Origin: Xanthobacteraceae bacterium
Lineage (GTDB): Bacteria; Pseudomonadota; Alphaproteobacteria; Rhizobiales; Xanthobacteraceae
Assembly (NCBI GenBank): GCA_023954195.1
Contig: JAMLIK010000003.1
Coordinates: 372,001 to 436,000, forward strand
Reading direction: 5' to 3'
Length of the DNA stretch: 64,000 bases
The position numbers and the translations under genes are program-made. The notes beneath the pieces were generated by a model. The model saw only the letters and a program-made list of their open reading frames with translations. It had not been told where the DNA came from and made no database searches. Numbering within the stretch: the first letter of the stretch is position 1; each line of letters starts with the position of its first letter. Positions 45,987-54,832 of the stretch are shown here, piece by piece.

Positions 45987-48900
45987 ATGAACGAGAGCAT
46001 ATCGGCGCCGTTCATCCGCTACCCGATCGCGACCTCGCTGTTGATGGCGGGGATTCTGTTCGTCGGTCTGGTGGCCTATCCGCAGTTGCCGGTCGCGCCG
46101 CTGCCGCAGGTCGATTTCCCCACCATCCAGGTGTCGGCGTCGCTGCCCGGCGCCAGTCCCGAAACCATGGCGTCGTCGGTGGCGCAGCCGCTGGAGCGGC
46201 AGTTCGCGCAGATTCCCGGCATCTCGCAGATGACGTCGACCAGTTCGCTGGGCTCGACCGCCATCACCATCCAGTTCGATCTCAACCGCAGCATCGACGC
46301 GGCCGCCAACGACGTGCTCGGCGCCATTAACGCCGCAGGCGGCCAGTTGCCGAAGAACCTTCCCTCGCCGCCGACCTACCGCAAGGTCAATCCGGCGGAT
46401 TCGCCGATCCTGATCCTGTCGGTCACCTCCGACACCTTGCCGCTGACCGAGGTCGACGATTATGCCGATACGCGGATGGCGCAGCAGATCAGCCAGATCT
46501 CCGGCGTCGCCCAGGTCACCATCGGCGGACAGCAGAAACCCGCCGTCCGCATCCAGATCGACCCCGCGAAGCTGGTCGCCAAGAGCTTGTCGCTGGAAGA
46601 CGTGCGCGCCCAGATCGCCAGCGCCACGGTCGACAGCCCGAAGGGCAATGTCGATGGCGACACCCGCAGCTACACCATCTACGCCAACGATCAGTTGCTG
46701 AGGGCGAAGGACTGGAACGACGTCATCATTGCCTACCGCAACGGCGCGCCGCTGCGGATTCGCGATATCGGCCGCGCCGTGAGCGGACCGGAGGACGTCA
46801 AGCAGGCGGCCTGGGCCAACGGCAAGCGCGGCGTGTTCCTGGTGGTGTTCAAGCAGCCCGGCGCCAACGTCATCGCGACGGTCGACAAGATCAAGGCGCG
46901 GTTGCCGCAGATCATCGCCGGCTTTCCGCCGGCGATTCACGTCTCGATCCTGAGCGACCGCACCCAGACCATTCGCGCCGCGGTGCGGGACGTGCAGATG
47001 ACGCTGCTCCTGACCGTTGCGCTGGTGGTGATGGTGATCTTCATTTTTCTGCGCAGCATCTGGGCGACGATCATTCCCAGCGTCACCGTGCCGCTGGCGC
47101 TGTTGGGCGCCTGCGCCCTGATGTGGGCGTTCGGCTATACGCTCGACAACCTGTCGCTGATGGCCTTGACCATCTCGGTGGGGTTCGTCGTCGACGACGC
47201 CATCGTGATGCTGGAGAACATCACGCGGCATATCGAGCAGGGCGCGGCGCCGTTCGCCGCCGCGCTCAAGGGTGCGGGCGAGATCGGCTTCACCATCGTT
47301 TCGATCAGCGTCTCGCTGGTCGCGGTGCTGATTCCGCTGTTGCTGATGGGCGGCATCATCGGGCGGCTGTTCCGCGAATTCGCGGTGACGCTGGCGATGA
47401 CGATTTTCGTCTCGCTGGTGGTGTCGCTGACGCTGACCCCGATGCTGGCGTCGCGGTTCCTCAAGGCGCATGGCGAGGAAGGCAAGCATGGCCGCCTCTA
47501 TCAGCTCAGCGAGCGCGGTTTCGATGCCTTGCTCAATGCCTACGCGCGCGGCCTCGATGTCGTGATGCGCTGGCGGTTCGTGACGCTGTGCGTGTTCGTC
47601 CTCACCGTCGCGTTGTCCGGCTATCTGTTCGCGGTAATCCCGAAAGGCTTTTTCCCGCAACAGGACACCGGCCTTCTCACCGCCGTCACTGAGGCCGGTC
47701 AGGACGTCTCGTTCGCCGAAATGAAGCGCATTCAGGAACAGTTCGGCCGGATCGTGCTCGCCGATCCCGATGTCGCCAGCGTCGCCATGGCGATCGGCGG
47801 CGGCGGCGGCGCGCTGAATAACGGGCGCATGTACATCACGCTGAAGCCGCGCGATGCCCGCAAGGCCGACGCGCAACAGATCATCGCGCGGCTGCGGTCG
47901 CGGTTCGATAAGGTGCAGGGCGGGCGGGCCTTCATGCAGGCATCGCAGGATGTCCGTCTCGGCGGCCGCGCGACGCGCACCCAGTTCGAATACACCTTGC
48001 AGGATTCCAATCTCGACGAACTGAATGCGTGGGCGCCCAAAATACTGGCGAAACTGAAAACGCTGCCGGAACTGCGCGACGTCGCCACCGACCAGCAGAC
48101 CGACGGCGCGACGCTGACATTGACCGTCGATCGCGACGCCGCCGCGCGCTACGGCATCCAGCCGCAATTGATCGACGACACCCTCGACGACGCCTTCGGC
48201 CAGCGGCAGGTGGCGCAGTATTTCACCCAGGTCAACAGTTACCACGTGATTCTGGAAATCCTGCCGGCGCTTCAGGGCAAGCTCGACAGTCTCGACAAGA
48301 TCTACGTCAAGTCGCCGACGACGGGAGATCAGGTGCCGCTGTCGGTGTTCGCCAAGTGGTCGACGGCGCCGGTGCGGCCGCTCTCGATCAGCCATCAGGG
48401 TCAGTTTCCGGCGACCACCATCAGCTTCAACCTGGCGCGCGGCGTGGCGCTCGGGCAGGCCACCGCGGCGATTACCCGCGCGGTCGCCGGGATGGGCGCG
48501 CCGGCGACGCTGAGCGCCAGTTTTCAGGGCACGGCGCAGGCGTTCCAGCAATCGCTGGGCACCGTGCCGCTCCTGATCCTCGCCGCGCTGATCGTGGTCT
48601 ATCTCGTCCTCGGCATTCTGTACGAAAGCTACATCCATCCGCTGACGATCATTTCGACGCTGCCGTCGGCGGGCGTCGGCGCGCTGGCGGCGCTGATGTT
48701 GTTCGGCTACGACTTCAGCCTGATCGCCCTGATCGGCCTCGTGCTGTTGATCGGCATCGTCAAGAAGAACGGCATCATGCTGGTGGATTTCGCCATCGTG
48801 GCGGAGCGCGACGAGGGGCTGTCGCCGGAAGCCGCCATCCGCAAGGCGGCGCTGATCCGGTTCCGTCCGATCATGATGACCACCATGGCGGCGATGCTCG

Positions 48901-49130
48901 GCGGGGTGCCGCTGATGCTCGGCACCGGCACCGGATCGGAGATCCGCCAACCGCTCGGCTATGCGATGGTGGGCGGCCTCCTGGTCAGCCAGATGCTGAC
49001 GCTGTTTACCACGCCCGTGGTGTATCTCTATCTCGACCGGCTGTCGAAGGCGCTGTCCGGCTGGGGACGCGCCAGGCGCGGCCCGCCCGACTCGGAGTCG
49101 GCCCGGCGTGTCGGACAGGCCGCCGAATGA
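45987..49130 (+). CDS. RND multidrug efflux pump, inner-membrane subunit (MdtB/C type)
   Basis: 1047 aa with the RND layout: twelve membrane helices in two halves, each with a large periplasmic loop. Motifs: FIRYPIATSLLMAGILFVGLVAYPQLPVAPLPQVDFPTI is broken into the N-terminal helix and pore region; helix 4 holds the proton-relay aspartates in SVGFVVDDAIVMLEN; helix 10-11 has GIVKKNGIMLVDFAI. The subclass resembles MdtB/MdtC, HAE1 group. No outer-membrane factor gene follows, so a shared TolC-like channel is implied. Confidence 0.93.
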   Translation: MNESISAPFIRYPIATSLLMAGILFVGLVAYPQLPVAPLPQVDFPTIQVSASLPGASPETMASSVAQPLERQFAQIPGISQMTSTSSLGSTAITIQFDLNRSIDAAANDVLGAINAAGGQLPKNLPSPPTYRKVNPADSPILILSVTSDTLPLTEVDDYADTRMAQQISQISGVAQVTIGGQQKPAVRIQIDPAKLVAKSLSLEDVRAQIASATVDSPKGNVDGDTRSYTIYANDQLLRAKDWNDVIIAYRNGAPLRIRDIGRAVSGPEDVKQAAWANGKRGVFLVVFKQPGANVIATVDKIKARLPQIIAGFPPAIHVSILSDRTQTIRAAVRDVQMTLLLTVALVVMVIFIFLRSIWATIIPSVTVPLALLGACALMWAFGYTLDNLSLMALTISVGFVVDDAIVMLENITRHIEQGAAPFAAALKGAGEIGFTIVSISVSLVAVLIPLLLMGGIIGRLFREFAVTLAMTIFVSLVVSLTLTPMLASRFLKAHGEEGKHGRLYQLSERGFDALLNAYARGLDVVMRWRFVTLCVFVLTVALSGYLFAVIPKGFFPQQDTGLLTAVTEAGQDVSFAEMKRIQEQFGRIVLADPDVASVAMAIGGGGGALNNGRMYITLKPRDARKADAQQIIARLRSRFDKVQGGRAFMQASQDVRLGGRATRTQFEYTLQDSNLDELNAWAPKILAKLKTLPELRDVATDQQTDGATLTLTVDRDAAARYGIQPQLIDDTLDDAFGQRQVAQYFTQVNSYHVILEILPALQGKLDSLDKIYVKSPTTGDQVPLSVFAKWSTAPVRPLSISHQGQFPATTISFNLARGVALGQATAAITRAVAGMGAPATLSASFQGTAQAFQQSLGTVPLLILAALIVVYLVLGILYESYIHPLTIISTLPSAGVGALAALMLFGYDFSLIALIGLVLLIGIVKKNGIMLVDFAIVAERDEGLSPEAAIRKAALIRFRPIMMTTMAAMLGGVPLMLGTGTGSEIRQPLGYAMVGGLLVSQMLTLFTTPVVYLYLDRLSKALSGWGRARRGPPDSESARRVGQAAE

Positions 49131-49173
49131 TCGCGGCCGGCGCGCCGTCGAGTCTCGAATGCGAGGCATGCCC

Positions 49174-49189
49174 GTCGCAGGATTGCGAC
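49174..49189. promoter_or_regulatory. Inverted repeat, candidate activator site 1
   Basis: GTCGCA-GGAT-TGCGAC, six-bp perfect arms, about 94 bases upstream of the sigma-54 promoter. Position suits an upstream activating sequence for a bacterial enhancer-binding protein. Confidence 0.45.
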
Positions 49190-49208
49190 TGCCGCGCGCG
49201 TCGCGGCA
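49190..49208. promoter_or_regulatory. Inverted repeat, candidate activator site 2
   Basis: TGCCGCG-CGCGT-CGCGGCA, seven-bp perfect arms, directly next to site 1 and about 75 bases upstream of the -24 element. Confidence 0.45.
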
Positions 49209-49281
49209 TATGTAAGCTCTCAATATCGGGTGGCATATCTTATAAATTGATCGGGTTGCCCGGTTTTGCGCGGGTTTTTAT

Positions 49282-49298
49282 GTGGCATGGTGTTTGCT
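49282..49298 (+). promoter_or_regulatory. Sigma-54 (-24/-12) promoter of the LLM monooxygenase gene
   Basis: GTGGCATGGTGTTTGCT: GG at 49284-49285 and GC at 49296-49297 are exactly 12 bases apart, and the sequence fits TGGCAYG-N4-TTGCW at nearly every position. Predicted transcription start near 49309, about 68 bases before the LLM ATG. Confidence 0.75.
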
Positions 49299-49376
49299 TC
49301 CGTTCGGGTCAGCGCGCCTCGGGCGCAACCCGCTCGGGGGGCGCGCGAAGTTCAAAACAAACGAAAAGGAAACGTC

Positions 49377-50477
49377 ATGGAGATCGGCTACTTCACTATG
49401 CCGTCGCATCCGCCGGAATGCGGTCTGAAGGAAGGGCACGACTGGGACCTTCAAGTGCTGCGCTGGTGCGATGAATTCGGCTATCAGGAAGGCTGGATCG
49501 GCGAGCATCACACCGCGCCGTGGGAACCGCATCCGTCGCCGGACTTGTTGTTGGCGCAGGCGTTCCGCGAGACCAAGAACATTCGTCTCGGGCCGGGCGG
49601 TTTCCTGCTGCCCTATCACCATCCCGCCGAACTCGCCAATCGCGTCGCGATGCTCGATCATCTCTCCGAGGGCCGCCTGAACTTCGGCGTCGCCGCCTCC
49701 GGCCTGCCGAGCGACTGGGCGATGTTCAATGTCGACGGCATGTCCGGCCAGAATCGCGACATGACCCGCGAGGCGCTGGAGATCATTCTCAGGATGTGGA
49801 CCGAGGACGCTCCCTGGACCCATACCGGCAAATACTGGACCGTGACCAAGCCGGACGTGATGTTCGATTTTCTCAAGCCGCACATCAAGCCGGTGCAGGC
49901 GCCGCATCCGCCGATCGCGGTGGCCGGGCTCAGCAAGGGCTCCGACACGCTCAAGCTGGCCGGCGAGCGCGGCTTCCTTCCGATGAGCCTCAACCTCAAT
50001 CCGGCCTATGTGGCGAGCCACTGGGAATCAGTGGAGATCGGCGCCGCCAAAACCGGCCGCAAGCCGAACCGCAAGGACTGGCGGCTGGTGCGCGAGGTGT
50101 TCGTTGCCGATACCGACGAGGAAGCCTGGCGGCTGTCGGTCGGCGACATGATGGGCCGCATGATGAGCGAGTATTTCCTGCGGCTGCTCGGCCATTTCGG
50201 CTTCAAGGACTATCTGAAGCATCAACCCGACGTGCCGGACAGCGACATCACCGCCGAATACTGCGCCAAGCACAACTGGATCGTCGGCTCGCCTTCGACC
50301 GTCGCCGAGAAGATCGAGAAGATTTACGACGAGGTCGGCGGGTTCGGCACGCTCCTGGTGTTCGGCTTCGACTACAAGCACAAGCCGGAAGCGTGGCGCA
50401 ATTCGCTGCGGCTGTTGAAGCAGGAGGTGCTGCCGCGCCTCAAGCACCTCGATGCCGGCGCGGTCAAGGCCGCGTAA
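49377..50477 (+). CDS. LLM-class flavin-dependent monooxygenase
   Basis: 366 aa from the ATG at 49377 (AAAAGGAAA upstream). Luciferase-like TIM barrel: start MEIGYFTMPSHPPE, FGYQEGWIGEHHTAPWEPHP with the conserved EHH, LGPGGFLLPYHHPAELANR, GRLNFGVAASGLPSDW, and GSPSTVAEKIEKIYDEVGGFGTLL near the end. The group includes limonene 1,2-monooxygenase and alkanal monooxygenase-like enzymes needing reduced FMN. A flavin reductase gene follows, giving a two-component monooxygenase. A sigma-54 promoter precedes it. Confidence 0.92.
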   Translation: MEIGYFTMPSHPPECGLKEGHDWDLQVLRWCDEFGYQEGWIGEHHTAPWEPHPSPDLLLAQAFRETKNIRLGPGGFLLPYHHPAELANRVAMLDHLSEGRLNFGVAASGLPSDWAMFNVDGMSGQNRDMTREALEIILRMWTEDAPWTHTGKYWTVTKPDVMFDFLKPHIKPVQAPHPPIAVAGLSKGSDTLKLAGERGFLPMSLNLNPAYVASHWESVEIGAAKTGRKPNRKDWRLVREVFVADTDEEAWRLSVGDMMGRMMSEYFLRLLGHFGFKDYLKHQPDVPDSDITAEYCAKHNWIVGSPSTVAEKIEKIYDEVGGFGTLLVFGFDYKHKPEAWRNSLRLLKQEVLPRLKHLDAGAVKAA

Positions 50478-50504
50478 TCGGGCGGCCGGATTTGTCTGGC
50501 GATC

Positions 50505-50532
50505 CGCCTCTCCCCCGCCGCGGGGGGAGGCG
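50505..50532 (+). terminator. GC-rich hairpin after the LLM gene
   Basis: CGCCTCTCCCCC and GGGGGGAGGCG form an 11-12 bp stem with one mismatch, 28 bases after the LLM stop. No T-tract, so it may only attenuate transcription into the reductase gene. Confidence 0.4.
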
Positions 50533-50734
50533 GGCGTTCACATCCGGCATCATGCGGCTTTCGTCCTTGCCGACGCTTGGCATGACATCACGTTGTCGGG
50601 GGATCGGCGGCGTGACATAATTATGATTCCGCTCGTCCGCTTGTGGAACACGGCGGGCGAGCCGAACGGCATCGTCGTCCGCGATTCGCGAGAGGACGAA
50701 CGCCGGTTGTTCGCGCGAAGTGAAAGATCTGTGC

Positions 50735-51283
50735 ATGGATTCCCAGGGTTTCAAGCAGGCGATGCGGCATTGCGCCGGCGCGGTGGCGCTGGTCACGGTG
50801 GGGCGCGAGGTCGGGCTTCGGACCGGATTGACCGTGACGGCGGTATGTTCGCTGTCCGACGATCCGCCGTCGCTGCTGGTCTGCGTCAACCGCAACGCAT
50901 CGGCGCATCCGCGCATCCGCGAGGACGGCTGCTTCGGCGTCAGCTTTCTCGCCAACGAGCACATGGCGCTGGCGCTGACTTTCAGCGGCCAGAAGGGGGT
51001 CGACGGCGATGCGCGCTTTGGCTTCGGCCGCTGGACCACGGCGGTGACCGGCGCGCCGGTGCTGGAGGACGCGCTGGTGTCGTTCGACTGCGAATTGCGT
51101 GAGGCGTGCGAGACGAAGACGCATTCGGTGTTTATCGGCGACGTCCGCGCCGTCAGCTTCCGTGCCGAGGCGCGGCCGCTGGTCTATCTGCGCAGCGCCT
51201 TCCATGACGTGCAGGCGATGCGCGAGCCGGTCACGCTCGGCGATCTCAAGGCCCGCAAGATGATCTGGAGCGGATTTTCCTGA
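50735..51283 (+). CDS. Flavin reductase (HpaC/FMN-binding split-barrel type)
   Basis: 182 aa from the ATG at 50735 (GAAAG seven bases upstream; a GTG at 50720 is the alternative). Flavin-reductase-like domain: FKQAMRHCAGAVALVTVG, RTGLTVTAVCSLSDDPPSLLVCVN, CFGVSFLANEHMALA, and the C-terminal SVFIGDVRAVSF followed by PLVYLRSAFHDV. It would reduce FMN for the LLM monooxygenase upstream. The 257-base gap between them is long for a shared operon, so it may also have its own promoter. Confidence 0.9.
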   Translation: MDSQGFKQAMRHCAGAVALVTVGREVGLRTGLTVTAVCSLSDDPPSLLVCVNRNASAHPRIREDGCFGVSFLANEHMALALTFSGQKGVDGDARFGFGRWTTAVTGAPVLEDALVSFDCELREACETKTHSVFIGDVRAVSFRAEARPLVYLRSAFHDVQAMREPVTLGDLKARKMIWSGFS

Positions 51284-51346
51284 CGGCTTCGGGCTTCGGG
51301 CGACGCTTCGCGCCTCGGAGGCTATTTCAAAAGGCCCTTCCTCACG

Positions 51347-51461
51347 GCGCCGTCCCCGCGCAGGCGAGAACCCATAACCCCTGGCGTTCGCGATTTTAAG
51401 GGATTTCGCCCGCCTTGATTGAGCCGAACCGCCACGGCGTATGGTCCCCGCCTGCGCGATT
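51347..51461. repeat. Dispersed palindromic repeat, family B, right arm truncated
   Basis: Left arm CGTCCCCGCGCAGGCGAGAA, internal CCATAACCCCTGGCG, and right part CGGCGTATGGTCCCCGCCTGCGCG that stops before the usual GGGACGAC. A family A element begins directly after it. Confidence 0.75.
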
Positions 51462-51465
51462 CCTC

Positions 51466-51584
51466 CGTCATTGCGAGCACTCGGATCAACGCTTCGCGTT
51501 GTCCGAGCACAGGCTACGCGAAGCAATCCAGTCTTTCCTTGCGGCTCCTGGATTGCTTCGTCGCTCGCGCTCCTCGCAATGACG
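51466..51584. repeat. Dispersed palindromic repeat, family A
   Basis: Ends CGTCATTGCGAGCACTCGGA and CGCTCCTCGCAATGACG; inner GAAGCAATCCAG / CTGGATTGCTTCG as in the 24988 copy but in opposite orientation. Abuts the truncated family B copy. Confidence 0.8.
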
Positions 51585-51650
51585 GGATGACGCAATCCGT
51601 GTCCCGATGACGTGATCGTCCAGACCGGCGTGGCGACACGCCGCCCCCCT

Positions 51651-53558
51651 TCAATGCGATGTCGTTTCGATCTTCAGCGTCTTGATCTTGCGGTAGAGCG
51701 TGGCGCGGCTGATTTTCAACGCGTGCGCGGCCTTGGCGATATGGCCGCCGCTCGTGCGCAGGGCCTCGATGATGACGTTGCGTTCGGCGGCTTCGAAATC
51801 GGCGGCCGGCGCCGCTGGCGCGGCGGTCTCGCCGCCGAAGGGCGGGAGATCGAGATCGGCCTCGGCGATGAGCCCGTTCTCCGCCGTGCAGGCTGCGAGC
51901 CGCAATACGTGACGCAACTGCCGCATGTTGCCCGGAAAGGGATGCGTCAGCAGCATTCGCCATGCGTCGGGCGACAGGCGCGCGTTCGGCGCTTCCTCGA
52001 CGGCGACCTGAGCGATCACCGCCGCCTTGTCGGCCCGCGCGCGCAGCGCCGGCAGTTCGACCTGCAAGCCGCGAATCCGGTAGTACAGGTCGGCGCGGAA
52101 ACCGCCGTCGGCGACCATGGCGTCGAGGTCGCGATGCGTGGCGCTGACGAGGCGGATATCGACCGGCACCGGCTTGAGCGCGCCGAGCGGCCAGACCTCG
52201 CGGTTTTCCAGGACGCGCAACAGGCGCGTCTGCAATGCCAGCGGCATGTCGCCGATTTCGTCGAGGAACAGCGTGCCGCCGCTGGCCTGCACGATCAGCC
52301 CCTTCGAGCCGTCGCGCCGAGCGCCGGTGAACGCGCCGGCCTCGTAGCCGAACAGTTCGGCATCGATCAGGCTTTCCGGCATCGCCGCGCAATTGAGCGC
52401 GATGTAATCGCCGCGCGTGCGCTGGCTTGCGGCATGAATGGCGCGGGCGAACATGTCCTTGCCGCTGCCGGTCTCGCCCCGCAGCAGCACGGGAATATCC
52501 TCGTTGGCGATCCGCATCAGCCGCTTGACGCTGTGCTGGAGTCCGGGGTCGGCGCCGGCCAGGCGCGCCAGCGCATTGTAGCGCGGATCGCCGGCCCTCG
52601 GGCGCCGGTGCGGCTGCGGCATCGGTCGGAGGCGCGGCTGCGGCATGCTGATGCGGGCGCGGCCGAGATCGCCGCCGTTGCTTCGTCGCAGCCGTTGCGG
52701 TGTGTCGGAGCGTCGCGCCGCATCCATGTCGAGATGGATGAATTGCGACAGCGGCGTGCCCGCCTCGATCTGCGCGTTCGACAGGCTGAATTCATGTCGG
52801 GCCGCGCGGTTGGCGCCGAGCACGCGCTGGTCGTCGTCGAAGGCGATGAGACGGGCCGAGCCGCCGTCGAGGCCGGGCAGGGCGGCGATCCAGGCATCGC
52901 GATAATGCCCGCGGAAAATCGTTTCCTCGATCCGCCGCACCGCCTGCGCCGCGACCGCCAGCGCCATCTGATGCGCGGTGCGGTCGAGATCGGCGCGGCA
53001 CGAGGTGATGTTCACCGCGCCCGCCAGTTGGCCGCCATGGTCGAACAGCGGCGCGACCGCGCAACTGAACATCGACCACTGCTCGCGGAAATGCTCGTCG
53101 CGATGCACCAGGATCGGCCGCTGCTCCGCCAGCGCGGTGCCGAGCCCGTTGGTGCCTTCGACGGATTCAGAGAATCGCGACCCGGTGTAAACCTTCCATT
53201 GCCGCAGGATGGTGGCGGCCTCGCCTTCCGGCAGGCGGCTGACCAGGATGGTGGCGTTGGTATCGGCGAGATTGACGCAATACCCCGCCTCGCGCACCAC
53301 GCGGTGAAGATCCTCGATATCCGGCATCGCGGCGCGGATGAGATCGTTGACCGGTTCCACGCAATGTTTCAGTTCCGATTGCGTCAGCGTGAGCGGCGGC
53401 CCGCGCCGCGCCGGGTCGAGCTTGTGATCGATCAGGCAGCGTCGCCACGAATTGGCGATGCGAGGCGCGCACGCGAGCGCCGCCGCGCCGTCCGCCGTCG
53501 ACAGGACGCGCGCGATATGCCCCTCCGCCACAAGTCTGGCCATCCCGGATGTCTCCAT
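51651..53558 (-). CDS. Sigma-54-dependent activator, AcoR/MimR-like
   Basis: 635 aa. N-terminal sensor region (about 1-210) with a GAF-like domain (SVEGTNGLGTALAEQRPI and SMFSCAVAPLFDHGGQLAGAV) and a PAS-like stretch; central AAA+ domain (about 330-550) with Walker A GETGSGKD, the sigma-54 contact loop GYEAGAFTGA, Walker B GGTLFLDEIGD and PFPGNMRQL; C-terminal Fis-type HTH GGHIAKAAHALKISRATLYRKIK. AcoR-type proteins activate genes for small alcohols, ketones or acetoin. The -24/-12 promoter 2.4 kb away in front of the LLM gene is its likely target. Confidence 0.93.
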   Translation of the reverse strand: METSGMARLVAEGHIARVLSTADGAAALACAPRIANSWRRCLIDHKLDPARRGPPLTLTQSELKHCVEPVNDLIRAAMPDIEDLHRVVREAGYCVNLADTNATILVSRLPEGEAATILRQWKVYTGSRFSESVEGTNGLGTALAEQRPILVHRDEHFREQWSMFSCAVAPLFDHGGQLAGAVNITSCRADLDRTAHQMALAVAAQAVRRIEETIFRGHYRDAWIAALPGLDGGSARLIAFDDDQRVLGANRAARHEFSLSNAQIEAGTPLSQFIHLDMDAARRSDTPQRLRRSNGGDLGRARISMPQPRLRPMPQPHRRPRAGDPRYNALARLAGADPGLQHSVKRLMRIANEDIPVLLRGETGSGKDMFARAIHAASQRTRGDYIALNCAAMPESLIDAELFGYEAGAFTGARRDGSKGLIVQASGGTLFLDEIGDMPLALQTRLLRVLENREVWPLGALKPVPVDIRLVSATHRDLDAMVADGGFRADLYYRIRGLQVELPALRARADKAAVIAQVAVEEAPNARLSPDAWRMLLTHPFPGNMRQLRHVLRLAACTAENGLIAEADLDLPPFGGETAAPAAPAADFEAAERNVIIEALRTSGGHIAKAAHALKISRATLYRKIKTLKIETTSH

Positions 53559-54203
53559 CCATGTTGTTGGCGAATTTTCTCATGGCGGCGGACGGAGTCA
53601 ACTGCCCGCTTGTTCTTGTGACCGGTGCGATCTTGCCCGATCGGAATTTCGGCACTTTCTGCGGCTGGCTGCGTCTCCGGAGGTTCGGCCTGTCGAGCGT
53701 CCAACTTGACGGTTTGAATTCCGCGCGTCCCGTAGATCGTTGACGCCGCCTGTGCGGGCCGCTGACGACCACGGCCCCGATCGCTAGGGCGGAATCCGAT
53801 CTGACCGGATCGTCATTGCGAGGAGCGAAGCGACGAAGCAATCCGGTGGCCGCGAAGAAAGACTGGATTGCTTCGCGTAGCCTGTGCTCGGACAACGCGA
53901 AGCGTTGATCCGAGTGCTCGCAATGACGGTGATTCACTTTGATCGCAAAACGCTCGAACGCAAAAACATCTCGTCGATAGCCCTCGGGTTGGTGGTTTCC
54001 TTCGGCGCTGGCTGGCCCGATACGATATCCAAAGAGGTGATCCTTGAGCCCGGCTTGCACGCAGCGAGTCTGGCTTTCGCCTATGTTCTGTTAAACATCC
54101 GAACAAAAACCGGCTCAATTCTCAAATTCTTAAGTTCATGAGGATCACGGCCATGTTTGTATCTCAACGCCATGCGCGTGAGATCGAATGGGGCCGGGCG
54201 CCG
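53559..54203. other. Gap of about 645 bases with one family A repeat
   Basis: Apart from the repeat at 53811-53928 no gene was accepted here. A frame at 53884-54141 begins inside the repeat and lacks any recognisable feature. The left part should hold the promoter of the minus-strand activator gene. Confidence 0.5.
53811..53928. repeat. Dispersed palindromic repeat, family A
   Basis: Ends CGTCATTGCGAGGAGCGAAG and GAGTGCTCGCAATGACG with the shared inner blocks GAAGCAATCCGG and CTGGATTGCTTCG. Same orientation as the 24988 copy. Confidence 0.8.
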
Positions 54204-54731
54204 ATGAAAAAGATACTCGCAATTTGTCTGATGACCCTCGGCGCTGTCTGGATGGTCTACAATCATCTTCCCGGCCTTGTTGCCGATATGCGTACAAATG
54301 ACTGGGTGCCGGCGTTCGATCTGAAGGTCGAGAAGGCGAAGTGCACCGTGCACTGGTACATCTTGTCCACCTGCGAAATCACTTACAACGACCCGCGACG
54401 GCCTTCGGCGAAGGCCGCGTCGGTCGATCAGCTCGTGTACGGGAGCTGGGGAAACGGTCGGTTCCTGCTTCTGCGCAGTGCGAGTCATCCGGAAATTGTC
54501 AGCACCACGCTCGGCGTTCGCGACCTCAATGCGCGCATCGTGACCATGGTGCTGTGGATCGTCGTTATGCTGGCGATGGGGTTGGCGGTTGTTCGCGCGC
54601 TTCTATTCCAGAACACGACGGCACGGGTGGCGACGGCGCCCCTCGCGCCGCTTCCATCGTCCATGGCGCCGATGGCTCGCCCTGCGGTCATGGGGCGCAC
54701 TGAATTCGGGCGGCGCAGCCCAAGAGCATAA
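54204..54731 (+). CDS. Hypothetical inner-membrane protein
   Basis: 175 aa from the ATG at 54204 (MKKILAIC), which gives a normal membrane start; 54138 would add 22 residues. One N-terminal helix (about 3-20), a periplasmic domain with two cysteines (KCTVHWYILSTCEITY), a second helix (about 113-132) and an Ala/Pro-rich cytosolic tail. I do not recognise a family. Convergent with the M48 protease gene. Confidence 0.65.
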   Translation: MKKILAICLMTLGAVWMVYNHLPGLVADMRTNDWVPAFDLKVEKAKCTVHWYILSTCEITYNDPRRPSAKAASVDQLVYGSWGNGRFLLLRSASHPEIVSTTLGVRDLNARIVTMVLWIVVMLAMGLAVVRALLFQNTTARVATAPLAPLPSSMAPMARPAVMGRTEFGRRSPRA

Positions 54732-54832
54732 TACCTCTCCGCGACTTTCCGCTTCCAGAGGCCATGGGGGCGAGGTCGCCCTCCTCCTTTGGTTTTGGCT
54801 TCGCTATACGGGTCCCTGCCGCGGACCTGGAT

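Noticed and set aside
45630-49223. 1197-codon open frame antisense to the RND adaptor and pump genes
   Set aside because: Shadow frame; the plus-strand genes have full RND motifs and the antisense product is low-complexity Arg/His-rich.
49255-49281. Intrinsic terminator of the RND pump gene (CCCG..CGGG then TTTTT)
   Set aside because: The stem is only four to five bp with a long loop; the T-run may be chance next to the sigma-54 promoter.
50575-50605. Possible second sigma-54 promoter (TTGGCATGACATCACGTTG) before the flavin reductase
   Set aside because: The -12 TTGC element is missing at the correct distance.
13384-51584. Regularly recurring palindromes as a CRISPR array
   Set aside because: The copies are kilobases apart in separate gaps, with no short repeat-spacer periodicity and no cas genes.
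51612-53621. 669-codon open frame antisense to the sigma-54 activator
   Set aside because: Antisense of a gene with complete AAA+ and HTH motifs; product shows no domain.
53884-54141. 85-codon frame after the sigma-54 activator
   Set aside because: Its start is inside a family A repeat and nothing in the translation resembles a known protein; the hydrophobic stretch is short.
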